Assembly: GCF_031755915.1 (NCBI RefSeq)
Contig: NC_083379.1
Span: 43,966,001-44,030,000 of the forward strand
DNA: 64,000 bases
DNA from: Ziziphus jujuba
Taxonomy: Eukaryota; Streptophyta; Magnoliopsida; Rosales; Rhamnaceae
Direction: 5' to 3'
Positions 24,090 to 37,299 of the stretch are shown here, piece by piece. The translations under genes and the position numbers were made by a program. Within the stretch, counting starts at the first letter, position 1. Each line of letters begins with the position of its first letter. Under the pieces are notes generated by a model, which saw only the letters and a list, made by a program, of their open reading frames with translations, was not told the DNA's origin and ran no database searches.

Positions 24090-24760
24090 GTGACTATACT
24101 GTCAGTGACGAAAAAGTAATGGTCACTGAATGAATAAAACAACGACCGATATTTAGTCGCAGAAACGATAGTAAGAGAAACATGTAGAATTTTGGTTGAC
24201 CTGTTATGGTGACCAGAAATTTGGTCACAAATATAAATTTTCGCTGACCAAAAACTATTTGGTAGTTAAAAAGGCAGGGTGGGAAGCTTTCCCACCTTTT
24301 TTTTTGGCGGGAACATGAAGTTTCAACGACCAACCACTGTTGGTCACTAAAAGTATTTATAAAGGACCAATATATTAATCACTAATAATATAACTTTAAA
24401 TTTTTTTTTAAGGAAAAATAGCAAATAATGTTAGCATAAGGCATTCCACGACCAAATTATTTTGGGTGGTCAAATGTTATATTTGTGACGAAAATATTGG
24501 TCACTAAATAGAATTTAAAATAATAAAATATGAAAAAAAAGTTTATAATAGGTTTAGTTTAATGCCATCAGCGACCAACTATGTTTGGTGAGTAAATGCA
24601 AGGGCGGGAAACCATCCACATGCTTTTCCATTTTGGCGGGAAGTGAGAACCTTGACTAAATGTAAGAAAAAGAAACATGAAATTGGTAATTTAATGGTTT
24701 GAGCTACCATGTCAGTGGCTATTAAATAGATACAAACGGTGTTAATAATAATATTAATAA
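24090..24760 (+). repeat. Left subterminal repeats of the CACTA element
   Basis: Many short copies in both orientations of GGTCACTAAA, GTGACCA and CGACCAA. In En/Spm elements such repeats bind the TnpA protein. Two GGCGGGAA motifs (about 24304 and 24634) occur just inside. Confidence 0.75.
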
Positions 24761-24769
24761 AATAATCCA

Positions 24770-26267
24770 CAATGAAGCTGCATTTTGTAAAGAAATATTT
24801 ACTTAAAAAAAAAAACAGATTTTATTTATTTTTTGTATTTTTGGTTACAATCCCGATAGAACCATTTTTGGATGGATGATCCCCATAAAACCCTTTAGAT
24901 GATAAAATTGCATGGGCCCTATTTCCTTTCTAAAACTCTCTCCAAGAGTTGTGCTGCCCCCTTTGGATTGTCTCACCTCTCTGACCATTCGTTGCTTCTG
25001 ACTGCTTGGATTGGCATCTCTCTCAAGCTCCATCTCAGGTGTGTTTCCTCTCCCATTTTCTCTCTGTGCTTTTTCTTTTCTCTGTTTCTTCATTTTTCCC
25101 TAAGTTGCTCATTCCATGAAACGTAGGTGAAAGATGGGTTAGTTCTTTGTTACATATGACAAAGAGTCAACTGGATTTAATGAGCTAATAAAGGAAGGAT
25201 TGAAGGATTTATTAGGGACATGAGAGGAAGCAAATCTATTCTTGGTAAAAGACATCTATAACTTCTTCTTTTTTTCCCTCTATGTTTGTTGTGGTGTTTT
25301 GTGAGAGATAGGTATATTGAGTGAGAGGAGTCTCTGGCCCTATATGTTATTGGTTTTTGGCAATGTGGTTGATATTTTCAAACAATAAAGTTCTAGAAAT
25401 TTTTCCCACATGTTGATACATAATTGCATTTTTATCTTTTTTCCTATGTTCTTAACATAATGTAATGAGTTTTCATGGATTGGAATTTTCTTGAACTGCT
25501 CTGTTGCTTTTGAAAAAAACACAAGCATCGTAATTTTATGGCTTGAGATTTTTTGTTTTTGAGAGATACTGAATCAAAATGTAAAAAAAGAAAAAGAAAA
25601 GAAAAAAGAAAGAAAAAAAAAAGGGTAACCGAAAATGGGAAAAAAACTTGAGGTAAAGAAGTAAATATGGTTCTCCAACCTATAAACAAATAAGACAGTT
25701 TCTAGATTTTTACTTTATTTTGGTTTTGGATTGGGACTTTTAAGAACTTCTAAATTGTTGAATGTTGAATAATGGACTCTGTAACTTGTCTAATAATAAA
25801 CACCCATAACATAGCAAAATGTAATTGAATATCAATATATAATATTATTGCATATTGGGAATTGAATGGAGAAATCAAATTAGAATAACTCCTGTTGAAT
25901 ATATATAACTAATTGTCTAAATATTATTTATGATCACCTTGTGTAGGCATGGTGCATAATTTGTGGAGATTGGAATACTGATGGCATCCTCTATCTATAT
26001 AGATATATGTACATATATAACTATGTGGGTTTGAGAGATAAAATAAGAAGGGACTATAACATTTCCACAAGATCAGTGATGATTGCTTCATTTATGCATA
26101 TATACATGTATGTATATATATATATATATATATACGTATAACAAAAGGATTGAATGATTAAGATTATTGACAATATCAATCTCTTAGATATAGTATTGAT
26201 ATTATTTTTTATGTTTGCAGGATGGTAATATAGGGGAAACAAATATTGCCAAAATATTCCTTTAAAT
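24770..26267 (+). other. CACTA 5' internal region, probable leader of the TnpA-like gene
   Basis: Noncoding, with a pyrimidine-rich stretch at 24940-25110 and AT dinucleotides around 26110-26135. A segment ending TCTTGGTAAAAGACAT (25240-25255) resembles one at 31237-31252 inside the same element. No domain-bearing open frame. An intron ending TTTGCAG at about 26220 may precede the ATG at 26268. Confidence 0.4.
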
Positions 26268-28774
26268 ATGCCACCTAAGAGATCAAGATATGTACCAGGA
26301 AGAGAGACTTTGGTTCTTAGGAGGTCTCCTAGGACTACCCCAACACAAAGAGAGACTTTGGTCCCTAGGAGGTCTCCTAGGACGACCCCAGCAGAAAGAG
26401 AGACTTTGGTCCCTAGGAGGACACCATCACAAAGAGAGAATTTGTCTCCTAGGAGGTCTCCTAGGACAACAACATCATCTAGAAGGACTGCATCGCCTAT
26501 GGAGACACCATCCCCTAGAGGTCGACAACCTATGCAAACACCAGATCGTTCCACAACACCAACGCCTAGTGAGACATCAATACCTAGTGGTCCAGAGTAT
26601 GCGGAAACACCAATTCCAAACATTACATAGTCTAGAGGTCATTCTCCTATAGATCCTGTAGATGAGAGTACTGAAGATACACCTGTATCCACTGGTATGT
26701 TGGTAATCTATCATATATGTTATGTAAATTGAGAATCTATATTACATAGTATTATTAATTAACATTATTTCACTTTGTAGGTTTAATGAAGAAAAATACA
26801 CGTGGCATTACGCGAGGATTGAAAATTCTTAAAACAATGGCATCCAATACTAAACTTCGCGTCCAAGTAAGTGATGGGGATATGCATGCATATGGTGACC
26901 ATTGTTCTCCCTTTGCCAATCAGATTGGCATTGTTGTGCGTAACTTTGTTTCACCAAGATTGAAGGGATGGAAATATGCTTCTGATGATGAAAGGAAAAT
27001 TGTCTACAAACATATTGTTGTGAGTAAAACTTAGACTCATATCATTAATATACCATATCAGTATTATAATAACTAACAAGGTTTTATTTTCCTTTTATGT
27101 ATAAGGATCGGTTTGACATTGATCTGAATGATCCTCAATGGATAGAGATTGTTGAGAGGCATTGTCGTGATAGGTACAAAAACAATAGGAGTTATTGCAA
27201 CAATCATTTCAAGCTGTGTAAGATGCAAGGCAAAGACCCATTGCAATTTAGACCAAAAAGAATACGATGTCAAGAAGATTGGGAGTGGTTGTGTGCTCAT
27301 TTTGAGAGTCCATAATTTTTGGTGAGTTAGAACTATTTAAACTGTTTCAAACTTTTTTTAAATTCATGTGTATCTTTTATCATATTCTAAACCATTTATT
27401 TTATATATACAGAAACGTTCTAAAGCAGGGCAATGTAATAGGGCTAAAAGGCTATATAATCATCATGCTGGATCAAGATCGTTTATTGCAAGAAGGGCAG
27501 CACTGGTTTGACATTCTTCAACAATTACTTTAGTTATATTTGAGAATGGATTATTTTTTCTTTATTATTTTTCCATATTATGGTAAATACTCGGTTCATA
27601 AAGTGCTTGATAAGTGAAATTTCCAATTGCATTAATATCTTTGATATCTTAGTGTTTACTTAGCAATTTTAAGGATAAATCTCTTGCTCATGCATCTTAT
27701 GTCTATTGAAATTTGGTTGTCATTGGATGCTAATGGATTTTTACTAGTTTTGGTCCTTTGACAATTTATAATATATGTCATGTATCTATAGCAGAATTGG
27801 GTTTGAGCTTAGAATTCCATGGCTTTAATGACTATTTAGTTTCATTGCCATGATAAAAAGGCAAAAATGTCAACAGCATCAGCTAAAAAGGACATTTACT
27901 ATTACTACCTTTGTTATTCCGACAAACCTTTTATATTTCAACTTTGTTGATATTGGATTTCTACTGCCTTGTAGCTATAGTTCTATGTGATTCTGTTGAT
28001 TTGTTGTTACCTTTGTTTGTGAGCTATTTCTAAGCTATGAATCTTGGTGATTCATTGGGATGTTGAATAGAAGTTGGAGATTATGATTATAATGTTATAT
28101 AAGTGTCTATATATACATATATATATATATATACATACAGAAGGTTTAGTCCCAAATGTGAATGTGACTTTCCCTTTGTTTAAGCATGCAAGTAAAATTA
28201 TCTTTCTTTTTATTTTGTAGTCATCTCCAAATGAACCAATTGGTGAGATTGAGTTTTTCAAGAGAACACACTGGACACAAAAAAAGGATGGAATAATGTT
28301 ATAGCTGAATCAAGATATGTAAGTTTTACTTATCACTCCTTAACTGGTTTGACATACTTGTAATATCTTATAATGACATTTTTATACCTTTCATGTTGTT
28401 AGAATGAGATGGTTCGGCTACAAGAAGCACAAACGCAGCAGACACAAGATGATGCTTCTCCTGATGATACTGGTGCACCGGTTTTTTTGACAGAAGCTGA
28501 CATTCGTGCACAAGTCCTAGGTAGAAATGCTGGATTCATTTCTAGTGTTGGACTAGCTCCAAGAAAGAGCTATAGCAGGCTGCTTAACCAACCTACCCCT
28601 TAGTTGGCTACAGAGTTTGAAGATTACAAGGTTGAGGTAAAAAGACTTGCACAAGTTATGGATCAACAGGCAGAACTCATTGCCAGACTTTCTGCATTCT
28701 TGGATGTGAGTCAATATCCTTCACGTCCCAGCCAGTCGCCGCCACCACCACCACCTACTACAACAATGACTTGA
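26268..28774 (+). pseudogene. TnpA-like gene of the CACTA element (plant Ptta/En/Spm transposase family), decayed
   Basis: Six exons can be placed: 26268-26694, 26781-27019, 27106-27321, 27413-27505, 28221-28318, 28403-28774. The N-terminus starts MPPKRSRYVPGRETL and holds Arg/Ser/Thr/Pro-rich repeats of type RETLVPRRSPRTTP. Then come DLNDPQWIEIVERHCRDRY, a basic stretch KRSKAGQCNRAKRLYNHHAG, an EIEFFKRTHW motif, an ADIRAQVLG motif, and a C-terminal coiled-coil-like region ending in polyproline. These fit the plant transposase family typified by En/Spm TnpA-like and Ptta proteins, which bind the subterminal repeats. It is broken by TAG at 26628, TAA at 27313, one base lost in an A-run near 28280, and TAG at 28601. 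Boundaries of exons are by eye. Confidence 0.75.
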
Positions 28775-31297
28775 TGTTATGGTTTCTGCTTGTGATATGC
28801 ATAGCATTAAAATTCACCTATACATAGTTTTTTGATAGTGTACATAGTTAGAATGCAAAATATTTGCATTCACAGGTGAATTTTTGGCACTATGCATGGT
28901 TATAGACATTTGCAATCACAAGTCTTTTTGTAAAGCATGTACAGGCACAAGTGCTCAGCTTACAGTCCTTTTGATACACTACTTTCTGTTTGTAGTGTAA
29001 GTATATAAATGTATGCAATGACAATTATGTGTAGGCAAGGACACTACTTTATAATCCTATAATTATGACATGGATTTTGACTGAATTCGATACTATGCCC
29101 TCTCCATGGTAGAACGACATTTAATTGCAATGTTTTAAAGGTTTAGGAGGTTAAACGAACTTGAGGACAAAAATGCAAACTTAAATAATTAAATTAAGGA
29201 TAAAAAATGCAAAATGAAAAATAGTTTGTGGGATTCCATCTCTCCCCTACATGATTTTAATTTTGTTTTTCTATTATTTTTTTTTTTACATTTTATTGTT
29301 CTCAATAACAAGAATAAACATAATGAGACAAAAAAAAAAGTTTGTTTATATTAATGTTGTTTAAACTCGAGAGGAGGCAAGCTGCATTTTCTTTATTTTA
29401 CACTAGTTCGAATTTTTTTTATTTTTTTTGTTTTTTTCACTAACTTTAATGTTATACTTATTTTTGAAGTAACTTATTTTTAATTTTTAATGTATTTTTA
29501 ACTGTTCACATGCAAAATTATATGTATACACACACATATATATATATATATATGTATATATATTTTGTGCCTCAATGAATGCTTAACTTTTGACTATGAA
29601 TTTATAATAAACGTGTTGTAAATTAATAATTGGTTCTATGCCAGGAAAAACACTTTTAATGTAATTGATTATTATTTGTCAAATCTTTTTGTTTTACTTA
29701 ATATTCTTATCATTTTTTTGTTTTCGCAAATTAGTGCCACGATTATTACCGACATAACGTAATAATTATTTATGATTATATATTTTTTATTTTAATAATT
29801 AATTATAAAATTTACAAATTCTTACTCCCTTAATGATTAATTGTGAAATTTATATTTATAAGTTGTTGGAAGATATTTTGATTGTACAAATAGTTTGATG
29901 GAAAACGTCTAACATTCACGGTCTTAGTGTATTTTTCTAACATCAAATTATAACAAACCTTATTACAAATCTTAAGGGCTTAGATGTATTATAGCATAGT
30001 TTTTATAAGTAACTATATGTATATAGGGGAATGTATTGTGTACAAATTAGGGGTTTGACACATATTAGCGATCTTTAACTGTTATTAGCTAATGGTAAAT
30101 AATCGCTTATTTTTATTAAAATAGATAATAAAGATAATTCTTTTTCAAAATTATAATATATTTAAAATATATCAATTTTCAACTATTGAATGATCCTGCA
30201 ATTGCTAGTGCGATTTGTCAAACATATTTGTCAAATATTTTTGATAGAACACGACCCCATACATATATATAGTCCGCAATTTATTTGAGATACTATATGT
30301 CGCCGTATAATTATATATAAAATATGTGTTTAATTATTATGATTTTGATCCTTCTTTGTTTTCTCAATGAACATTTGTTATGTTATTATAGTTTTTATCA
30401 TACAAAGAAAAATGTTATTTACATACTAATCTACAAAGATACTTGTACATTTATATATATATATATATATATATTATCATTAGTGTTTAAATTCAAACTC
30501 ATGATCATGATATAAAATAATTGCAAATGCACATAAACTTTTATGATACTTAACCACATTATAAATATGTTTCCTAATAATTTACACTTGATTAATTAAG
30601 ATGGACAAAATACATTTTTCACTTTCCATACATATAGCTTTCATTGTCATATGAATCTTAAATTTTTATATGGTTAATTCTTAGGTTCATATGATTTGGA
30701 CAGAAGAAAAAAAGAGAAAAAGAAAGAAAAGAAAGCAAAATAGAGAAAGTAAACGAAAATTTATATTGGAAAGTGAAACCCAAATATGAATTTCTACTTT
30801 GGTGGGAAGTTTTGCCGCCTTTTTCATATTTCCCATTTATTTCATTTTGCTAAAATCCCAATCTGTCCCTTATGTTTACGTTTTAGCAAAAGCAAATCCC
30901 CATTTGAAACATTTTGTGTGATAGGAGTCCACCCCTCTGTGCGTCCATTTCGACCGGTAACACTCTCAACCTCTCTCTCAGTTTTGTTTTCTTCTTTTCA
31001 AAATACAGCGTATTACCTCTGCTACCACCTATCAAATTTCGTCCAATTCCAGAATTTTGGCTAACTGAAGAAGTCATTCTTCATATGTATTTTTGCTCAG
31101 CTTGTAAGGTATACGTGAATGATTGGGTTTTATACATATCAAACGAAAGCAACTGGATTGAGGAGCTGGTTGGATTTTTAGTTGGATGTGATGAGCCGAG
31201 AGGGAAAAGGTTCTTCATGACCTAAGGAAGGCATTCTTGGTAAGAGACATTTTCTTTCTGAGTTTGTGGTGTCTTTATGTAAATGACAGAGTTCTAG
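28775..31297 (+). other. CACTA internal noncoding region between its two genes
   Basis: Very AT-rich, with AT runs at about 29537-29553 and 30454-30472. The part from 30790 to 31250 resembles the leader of the TnpA-like gene and probably belongs to the start of the transposase transcription unit. It is cut at 31297 by Gypsy 1 and resumes at 43714. Confidence 0.45.
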
Positions 31298-32434
31298 TGA
31301 TGTGATTCCACCCGAGCCCGCTCCACCGATAACCCGCTGTGGTGCTGACTCGACACGGATGAAGACTAGGCCAATCACAAGAGCTCAAATTAAAAGATTT
31401 AAGGACAACCTGGGAGTATTTATACAGGGGGTAATCAATCTCAACAGAGCTTGTCCATACTTGAAGATACAAAGCCTATTCTAAGCATCCAAGTAGTGGA
31501 AGCCGATATGGACCCGGGTGACGGTTTTGGTACATTTTTGGAGTCCGGGAAGCATGAAATGGTTCCAATGCTTTATGGGTTCAATACATATGCCTAAGAG
31601 GTCATGGAATCAAGTTAAAGCAGCCTCAAATGCAATCAAAAAGGGCTTGTACGGACAGCCTCAACAATTTGGCCGAATTTGCTTTATTGCTTGCTAGCTT
31701 TACTGTATTTTACTGTATTAGCCTTTTCTTATTTTTCCAAGCATGGGCAACGTGTGGGACTTCATATTCTGCTTATTTGACATCCTACAAAGCATCTAGA
31801 AGCTGATTTGAAGCTCAAAGAGGTCAAAGATTGATCAAAGTCAACTTGATCAAAAAGGCTAGCATTTTTAGTTTCGTAATTTGTTTTTACTTTTTGTTTT
31901 AGGAAACTACCATTACTTTTTGGCTTTTATTTATTTATTTTCAGGAAAAATAACTTTAGGAAGGTTTTTATTTTATTCTTTCCATTGTAAATTAATTAAT
32001 TCCTAATTTAATATAAAGGAATTAATTAATAAAACTTAGATTAGGAAAGGAAGTATAGTTTCGGCCAACTAGGTTTCTTTATGTGTGGTGGCCGGTTTTC
32101 TTTATGTTCTAGGGTTTTATTTCGTGGCTTTGTAGCCTATTTAAAGGCTTATTTTTTTAATAAGAATACAACTTTGATTTGATTAAAAAAATACTTGTGA
32201 GATTAATTATCTCTTTGTTCTTTGAGAACACCTAAAACACCATTAGAGAATTGGTTGTTTTAGCTTGACTTATCAATAGGTTTTCCATCCCCTATTGTGG
32301 CGTCTACATTATACCAAGGTTTCTAACCACAGGTTGGTTAGGGGTTGAGGTCAATTCCATTAGAACTTGAACTTAATTGAGATCTGGGCTAATATAATAC
32401 GGGTTTAGGATCAGGTCGTCCTAGGTTCGTATCA
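31298..32434 (+). repeat. Gypsy 1 5' LTR (1137 bp)
   Basis: Starts TGATGTGATTCC and ends GGTTCGTATCA. About 15 scattered differences and one 26-base indel separate it from the 3' copy, judged by eye. Confidence 0.9.
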
Positions 32435-32436
32435 TT

Positions 32437-32448
32437 TGGTATCAGAGC
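32437..32448 (+). promoter_or_regulatory. Gypsy 1 primer-binding site (initiator tRNA-Met)
   Basis: TGGTATCAGAGC, complementary to the 3' end of plant initiator tRNA-Met, two bases after the 5' LTR. Confidence 0.9.
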
Positions 32449-33582
32449 TAAATTTTGTTCAGGTTTGATCTATCTTTATTTGCTTTATTTGTTTTTGTGT
32501 GACTCTGCAATTTTAGCATTAGGTTAAGGTTGCATCCATCCTATACACGTTCAGCATCTTAAAAAAAAATAAAAATAAAAATTCATTCCTAGTTGAATTA
32601 GGATTTCCTAGTTTTATCGTATTTTTTTTTCCTAGTTTGTTGGTTGTCTTTTATCATTGTCCTTGTTAATTTGGTTTTTGTTGATTTTTCTTTGCTGTTT
32701 TAGTCTTAGATATTTGCATTCATATATTTAAAAAAAAAAAAAAAGAGTTTGCGGCAACATTAAAAAAAAAAAAAAAACTGCACATTTGTATTTATTTGGA
32801 GGTCACGGGTTTGGTGTTTGTTTTGGAATTGGAATTGCAATTTTGGTAATTATTCTTGCTACTGCAGTTGTTTATGTTCTGTGAGTTGAAAAAAAAAAGA
32901 AAAAAAAGAGAGGTAAAGCCGAATAAAAAAAAAAAGTATTTCGGTTTGTAGGAGTTTGATTTGTTTGCTGGAAATTTGTTGGAGCTGCTGGGTTTTTTGA
33001 TTATTTATTCAATATTTGAGTTGCTGGGAAATTATTTTTGCTGCTGGATATTTGGATTTTGGGTGCTTAAATTATTTGGACTAAAATCAGTTAAAGGATT
33101 TGATACAAAACTTGAATTACCAAGAACAACAACCAACAACTTCTCTATATTTTTGTTCTCTTTGATTCTTGTTCATATTTGAATTTCTTTTTCTGGAATT
33201 TTATTCTTGAACTCATAATCTACTAGCATCTGGTTCAGTTTTCAAAAATTCCTACGTTTTCCCATTATTTTGTGTTTTCTTGTCTAGAAAGCCGAAAAAT
33301 TAGGATTTGTTGGACTCTTTCGGTATTGCCTACTTTTTGCTACTGTTTTGTTGATAAGTTTAATTAAAACATACTAGTGATCTAATTGCTGTTTTGTGGG
33401 TGTTTTAATTAGAACTTTGAGATAATTCATTGAGTGGAAAAAGGCAAGAGTGTGTGAGGTTAAAAGAGGGTAAAAGCCGAAACTAGTGTGCAAACACGAG
33501 TGTCGAGACCTTGTTTGAGTGAAACACGTGAGGGAGTGAATATTGTGAGGGTTTATTTTATTTTTTGCAGTATTTTACTAAC

Positions 33583-36293
33583 ATGGCAGATTCTAGAATA
33601 AGAAGAGGAGATCCACCCTTGAGGATCAATGAGGAAGAGTCCGTAGCATTCCATGGCAATGCCCGAGCTACCGGGAATGGAGACCAAGTGGACATGAGAG
33701 CTGTTTTGGAGTCAATACAGCGGGTTAGTGCTCAAGTTGAGCATGTGAATCAAAGGATGGGAAGGCTAGAAGTTTCCCAAGGAATTCCGAACACAAGAAA
33801 TAGGCAAGAATTCCATGGAGGACGAGGCCAAGGACGAGGAGGTCGCGAGAGACCGAGAGAGGAATTTGATGAGGAGCCATTCGGTGGAGACTTTGAGGAA
33901 GGTATGGATGAAACTTTTGTTGTCTGGCCGTGGAAGATATAGGAGGGAAGAAACAGATGACAATCTTAGCACTATCAAGATCAACATCCCACCATTCATG
34001 GGAAAAAGTGATCCCGAAGCATATTTGGAGTGGGAAGAAAATATGGAGATGATATTTGAACGCCATAATTATTCAGAGGCTAAGAAGGTGAAATTGGCAG
34101 CAATGGAGTTTGGCCATTATGCACTCCAATGGTGGACCAATGAGCAAAACACCCGAAGGAGAGTGGGTGATGACTTGATTACTACATGGCGACAAATGAA
34201 AGGAGCCATGCGGAGGCGATTTGTACCATCACACTATCATAGGATGCTGCATCAAAGACTTCAATCTTTATCTCAAGGACATGGATCCGTGGAGGATTAT
34301 TACAAGGAGATGGAGATGCTTATGATGAGATTGAACTTGAATGAAGATAGGGAAGCAACCATGGCAAGATTTCTTGGTGGATTGAATCGTGAAATAGCCA
34401 ATGAACTAGAATTGCAACAATATGTGGAATTGGAGGAGATGTTGCATGTGGCTATTAAATTAGAGCACCAATTCAAGAGGAGGGGTGTAAGCTCATGGTT
34501 TAGAGGTGTTTCCAACAGTGGAAGGTCCAATTCAAGTGGCTGGAGGAACAATGCCATCTATGAAAGCAAGTCAAAGCCGAAAGTCAAAGAAGAAAGTTCA
34601 AACTGGCCAAGGAAGGAGACTAGAATCAAATCTGTCCAAGCACCAAAGAATGAGGTAAAATTAGATCCTAAACCTTTTAGAACTCATGATGTTGTGTGTT
34701 TTAAGTGCCAGGGAGGAGGACGCATTGCTAGCCAATGCCCAAATAGAAGAATCATGGTGTTAAAGGGCAATGACGAGCTAGAATCAGAAAGTGAAGAAAG
34801 TGAGGATGAAGCCAAGCAAGAGGAGGAGGACTTGGAGGATGAACCCGAAACCTTGCAAGCATCCAATGCTGAATTAAACTTGCTTTCTAGGAGAGTACTT
34901 GCTGCATACAAAGATGAGGATGAAATTCAAAGAGAGAACATCTTCCACACTCGATGTGAAATTCAAGATAAGATATGTAGTATGATTATTGATAGTAGAA
35001 GTTGTACTAATCTAATAAGTAACCTTGTAGTTGATAAATTGGGCTTAAAAACAATAAAACATCCTGAACCATATAGATTACAATGGTTTAATGATAGTGG
35101 TGAGATGAAAGTAAACAAACAAGCCAAAATAAAATTTAATATAGGTAGATATGAGGATGTAGTTTTATGTGATATTGTACCCATGATTGCTGGACATATA
35201 CTATTAGGTAGACCATGGCAATTTGATAAAGATGCTACTCATTTTGGTTGAGAAAATAGTATTGTTTTCAGGTTTAAAGGAAAGAAGGCCAAGCTGGAAC
35301 TATTATCTTCTAAAGAGGTTTACAAAGACCAATTACAAATGCAACAAAGGAGAGAAGCTGAAAAGCTCAAGGAAAAAGCAAGTATGGCACCAACGGCTTC
35401 ACCATCCTTTCAAGAAGGTAAGAATGAGGTTGCTGATCAAGGTAAGGTTTCTAAGACTCATATTGAGTGGAAAGATCAAGGAAAAACCGAAAGAGAGGGG
35501 AAAGAAAGTGGCAAACCCAAGAGCTTGGAGAAGGAAGGGAAATCCGAAGGTTTGCGCCAATCCGAGAGAGAAAAAGAAAAAGAAAGAAAAGAAAGGTCAA
35601 GTAGCAATTTTTATTTGAGTTTAGGGGATATTAATAAGGTTATTGAGTGTAAGAAACCTTTGCTGGTCATGATTTATAAAGAAAATTATTTTAATGATCA
35701 AACTAACATTGAAGAACTTGCATTGCCAAGTTCAATGATTTCTCTTTCGAAGGAATTTGGAGATGTCTTCCCAAATGAAATTCCAAGTGGACTACCATCC
35801 AATCAAGAGGGAAAAGGTGAGCTTGCTGTCCAAGGTAAGTCTTCTAATACTCAGGTTGTGTGGAAAAATTTTAATAAAACCACGAGTGCAAAATTTGGTG
35901 CAAAAGCCGAGAGTGAGGAAGGTGAGATGGCCGTGAGTGAGAAAGGAAAAGGAAGACAAGAAAGGAAAAATATAAATTTTTATCTTAGCTTTGGTGATGT
36001 TAACAAAGTAATTATGAATAAGAAATCATTGCTGACCATGAATTTTAAGGATACTTATTTAAAGATGTCTTTATTGAGTAGAACTTTATCTGCATTGTTG
36101 AGAGCTTTACTTAGTGGCAATTTGAAAATTTGGGAAATATTGTTTGCTAACTTTAAAAAGTGTAATTTTTACCATAATGAGCATGTATTTCTAGATTTTG
36201 TTGTAATAGTGTTTGACCCAGGAAAATTGGTTTGGTTGCACTTACAAAAGGAAAGGTTTCCTAAACAAAGAAAGTCAGAGCTCATGTCGCCTA
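33583..36293 (+). pseudogene. Gypsy 1 gag-protease-partial integrase reading frame, broken
   Basis: Starts MADSRIRRGDPPLRINEEES. A retrotransposon gag domain follows (PPFMGKSDPEAYLEWEENME..., about 33975-34470), then a CCHC-like knuckle (CFKCQGGGRIASQC, about 34699), an acidic stretch, and a retropepsin-like region with DSRSCTNLISN where Gypsy 2 has DSGSC. After GHILLGRPWQF comes the short conserved [15 protein letters not shown] segment that normally precedes reverse transcriptase, but the coding jumps from there to integrase C-terminal sequence ([16 protein letters not shown]). Breaks: an 11-base deletion near 33925, a TGA at 35249, and the Copia B insertion at 36294. The remaining codons lie at 42425-42597. 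Confidence 0.85.
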
Positions 36294-37299
36294 TGTTGGG
36301 GTGAGAAGGTTATGAACAAGCAAGCTTTTGGTGATGCTCTTGGGAATGGTTGTGTGTGAGTTGTGTTTTTAGGTTTTGGTTATGGTGTTTTCTGGTTTTT
36401 AGGGTTCCTAAAGTGTTCTAAGGTGTTGAAGAAGAGATGAGAAGAAGAGGAACACGTTGGCTTTTGAAAATAAGGCTTAGATATTTAGGCATATAATTCA
36501 TTTTACAATATAAGCTTGAAATTACAACTAGTTCACACATGCCAAGCATGTGAGCTTACAAAATGAGTAAAGTATTTGAAATTTAAAAAGTAAAATGGTC
36601 AACACCTAACTTTTCATACACAAAAGAGTCAAAAACCAGCTGCAACATGTCTATTCCAAATATAGTAAAAAGTGGCACATGGTTTGAACTAAGTTCCCAT
36701 TGTTTAACTAGTTTGGGTAAACAACCAAACTAGCTTCACCTACTTAGTTTCCCTTTGTATCTGCCTGTGAAACTTGGTTTTAAGCATCCTTGGTCATCAA
36801 TAAATATTGTTCCAAGAGCTAGGAATGTTCTGGAACCGGATCATGGGCCAAACAGCTCCAAAACTGACCCATACTCTGCATACTGGGCCCATCAGATACA
36901 GCAATCTGTTTGGAATAGAAAATGGACTTTCCCATGTCATTTGGACCTGAAATGTGAACCATAGTCTTCTATATATGTCTGTAGACATCCCTCAAAATTT
37001 CAGCCCAAAACTCCATTTGCAACCTGAGATATAAGATAAATAGTGGAACTATGTTGCTGGAAATTATGAATCCAGCACCATAGGCATTTCAAGCATAACA
37101 TTCCTACTCTTTTGTGCATAATTTTGCCTATACTTTTGCATACATAACTTAGGCACAAAAAATTATCAAAATATACCTTGCATAAATTAAAACATACAAA
37201 AAAAAATATAAACTCATAAAAGGAAATGATTTGATACCAAGGTGTGCATGCTAGCCGGTGACATGCACCATCAAGTGGCAAAATTAACACACTTCAACA
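36294..37299 (-). repeat. Copia B 3' LTR (1006 bp)
   Basis: TGTTGGGG...CTTCAACA on the + strand. It lacks about 36 bases present near the edge of the other LTR but has about 32 bases (near 36665-36697) that the other lacks. Confidence 0.92.

Noticed and set aside
24094..24333. Minus-strand 79-codon frame near the left CACTA end
   Set aside because: It is made of subterminal repeats and has no protein similarity that I recognise.
36755..36964. Open frames repeated at 36755-36964 and 41878-42087
   Set aside because: They repeat because they lie in the two LTRs of Copia B; no sign of coding.
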